DNA of 64,000 nt from ZLKRG08 sp964654815 (GTDB taxonomy: Bacteria > Actinomycetota > Actinomycetes > Nanopelagicales > Nanopelagicaceae), in contig CAZZLH010000001.1 of assembly GCA_964654815.1 (NCBI GenBank), positions 1 to 64,000 of the forward strand, given 5' to 3'. The position numbers and the translations under genes were made by a program. The notes below the pieces were generated by a model. The model had not been told where the DNA came from. It saw only the letters and a program-made list of their open reading frames with translations, and did not search any database. The number at the start of each line of letters is the position of its first letter. Positions within the stretch are counted from its first letter, which is position 1. This document shows, piece after piece, positions 62,429 to 64,000 of the stretch.

Positions 62429-63681
62429 ATGATTTAACGAATGCCGTCACCAATGCGCAATTAATCGCCAACGATCCAGGTTGGTTGATTTTGGTAAAGG
62501 CGATAATGACTTTTGGCATCTTGGTCTTCTTCACCTTGATGGCTATTTGGTGGGAACGTCGCTTGATTGGTTTTATGCAGGAGCGTCCAGGTCCAAATCG
62601 CACGGGCCCACAAGGGTTATTGCAATCTCTAGCCGATGGCGTGAAGTTGGCGCTTAAGGAAGATTTGATTCCAAAAGCTGCAGATAAAGTGGTCTTTATT
62701 TTGGCGCCAATAATCAGCGCAACTACCTGCTTTATGGCCTTTGCCATCATGCCGATGACGAGCCAAGTTTCGCTCTTCGGTAAGACCACTGCGATGCAAA
62801 TGACGGATCTGCCAATCGCAGTTTTATATGTATTGGCAGTCACTTCAGTCGGGGTCTATGGCATCGTGCTTGCTGGTTGGTCATCAGGGTCGACCTATCC
62901 ATTGTTGGGCGGGCTACGTTCTAGCGCGCAAGTGATCTCCTATGAAGTAGCCATGGCGCTCTCTTTAGTTGCGGTCTTTATCTATGCCGGATCAATGTCA
63001 ACGGGCGAGATAGTTGCGGCACAAGATAAATGGTGGAACGTCGTCGTGCTCTTTCCCTCATTTGTAATTTATTTGATTTCAATGATTGGTGAGACCAATC
63101 GTGCGCCATTTGATTTGGCTGAAGCCGAAGGTGAATTGGTAGGTGGATTCCATACCGAATATTCATCGCTTAAGTTTGCACTCTTCTTCTTAGCCGAGTA
63201 CATCAACATCGCCACAGTTTCGGCACTTGCGACGACGCTATTCCTTGGCGGTTATCGTGCCCTTCCTGGTTTGGGATTTACCGAACAATGGCTTGGTGGT
63301 TGGTTCGCAATGGTCTGGTTCTTGGCCAAAGTCTGCCTCTTCTTCAATATTTTTGTCTGGGTGCGCGCTACCTTGCCACGCATCAGATACGACCAGTTCA
63401 TGAAATTTGGCTGGAAGATTTTGATTCCAGCTTCCATTCTTTGGATTTTGGTGGTGGCAACACTTCGCGCACTCTCTGCGCAAGGCGCTTCAAGAATAGT
63501 AATCGCTCTTTTTGCAGGTGCAGTGGTGCTACTTGTAATGGGGTTAAGTACCTTGATGGATCGCGCCAAAGCAGCGAATAAAGCCGCAATGTGGGAGCCG
63601 ATTGATGTTCCAGAGCCAAGCTTTCCAGTGCCAAAACTGCCAACTAATAGTTCAGCGCAAAATCAATCGGAGCGTAAATGA
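62425..63681 (+). CDS. nuoH: NADH dehydrogenase subunit H
   Basis: 418-residue membrane subunit bordering the quinone chamber, about eight helices. The signatures ERRLIGFMQERPGPNRTGPQ and SMIGETNRAPFDLAEAEGELVGGF are intact. A ~60-residue C-terminal tail rich in Pro and Ser follows the last helix. Confidence 0.95.
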   Translation: MNDLTNAVTNAQLIANDPGWLILVKAIMTFGILVFFTLMAIWWERRLIGFMQERPGPNRTGPQGLLQSLADGVKLALKEDLIPKAADKVVFILAPIISATTCFMAFAIMPMTSQVSLFGKTTAMQMTDLPIAVLYVLAVTSVGVYGIVLAGWSSGSTYPLLGGLRSSAQVISYEVAMALSLVAVFIYAGSMSTGEIVAAQDKWWNVVVLFPSFVIYLISMIGETNRAPFDLAEAEGELVGGFHTEYSSLKFALFFLAEYINIATVSALATTLFLGGYRALPGLGFTEQWLGGWFAMVWFLAKVCLFFNIFVWVRATLPRIRYDQFMKFGWKILIPASILWILVVATLRALSAQGASRIVIALFAGAVVLLVMGLSTLMDRAKAANKAAMWEPIDVPEPSFPVPKLPTNSSAQNQSERK

Positions 63682-63699
63682 GGTTCAACGGGGTGGGAA

Positions 63700-64000
63700 A
63701 TGTCTGAGTTAGAACCAAAGAAATTTTCGGTAGATAAGGTCTCCACTCAACCAGTCGGTGAGGCGCGCGAGGGATCTCTCTTTGAGCAGGCTAAAGGTTT
63801 CTGGGTAACGCTAAGAAATATCGGGCGACCACAATTAACAGTGGAGTATCCCGAAGTTAAAGCACCGGTCGAACCTCGTTTTCATGGTCGTCACCAATTA
63901 AATCGCCATCCAGATGGTCTGGAGAAGTGCATCGGTTGTGAGCTCTGCGCTTGGGCCTGTCCCGCAGATGCCATCTATGTCGAAGGCGAGAGCAACACAG
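63700..64000 (+). CDS. nuoI: NADH dehydrogenase subunit I, N-terminal part
   Basis: About 100 residues visible, continuing past the window end. The first 4Fe-4S ligand set is CIGCELCAWACP; the second lies outside. The sequence FHGRHQLNRHPDGLEK before it is the usual NuoI lead-in. The ATG at 63700 follows GGGGTGGG; it lies 18 bp after nuoH. Confidence 0.93.
   Translation, partial: MSELEPKKFSVDKVSTQPVGEAREGSLFEQAKGFWVTLRNIGRPQLTVEYPEVKAPVEPRFHGRHQLNRHPDGLEKCIGCELCAWACPADAIYVEGESNT

Noticed and set aside
1..64000. CRISPR array, insertion sequence, prophage, att site or rRNA operon
   Set aside because: No regularly spaced repeats, transposase, integrase, terminal inverted repeats or rRNA sequence noticed.

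Overview
The window reads as a chromosomal segment of a streamlined, high-density actinobacterium, most likely a freshwater acI / Candidatus Nanopelagicales type. Reasons: gene content and order match actinobacterial blocks (an MFS-thymidylate kinase fusion next to holB; tilS-hpt-ftsH-folEPBK-panC-coaX-lysS-clpC-radA; a phosphatase-thioredoxin-ccdA-resB-ccsB block like Mycobacterium tuberculosis Rv0525-Rv0529; the men cluster beside nuo). The base composition is only moderate in GC by eye, intergenic gaps are mostly under 100 bp, and neighbouring genes often overlap by 1-50 bp. The taxon is inferred; no 16S or marker search was possible.

Layout. 1-5.7 kb: end of a LuxR-type regulator, the MFS-Tmk fusion, holB, a membrane-anchored TAP-like hydrolase, a VOC protein and tRNA-Thr(CGT). 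5.8-12 kb: nickel/cobalt permease, exported dimethylformamidase-beta-like protein, TPR protein, MFS exporter, LMW tyrosine phosphatase and SpoU RNA methyltransferase. 12-18.8 kb: small membrane protein, PBP4-type carboxypeptidase, heme O synthase, MetZ, an ABC exporter pair and an NlpC/P60 hydrolase. 18.8-32 kb: tilS, hpt, ftsH, the folate genes, panC, coaX, lysS, an argA-like acetyltransferase, clpC and radA. 32-43.3 kb: a Cys-cluster hypothetical, proC, a secreted propeller protein with a 12-bp tandem repeat in its signal peptide, the tiny ribosomal protein bS22, a secreted metalloprotease, glutaredoxin, and an XPB helicase / M20 peptidase / XPB-associated protein operon with a HAD phosphatase. 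43.3-47.7 kb: system II cytochrome c maturation. 47.7-55.1 kb: menaquinone synthesis (menA, menE, menB, menC, menD, menF, menG). 55.1-64 kb: NADH dehydrogenase nuoA to nuoI, running off the end. Two 100-N scaffold gaps cut ccsB and nuoD.

How it fits together. The right half builds an aerobic chain: complex I reduces the menaquinone made by the adjacent men genes, and system II plus heme O synthase mature the downstream cytochromes. The centre holds folate, pantothenate/CoA, purine salvage and proteostasis. The most coherent unexplained signal is regulatory. About eighteen transcription-unit starts have a TANNNT hexamer 5-9 nt before the start codon and mostly no Shine-Dalgarno sequence, indicating leaderless transcripts. 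At two divergent gene pairs the opposing -10 boxes physically overlap. I saw no CRISPR array, prophage, insertion sequence or obvious defence island, and no gene-free stretch longer than 300 bp.
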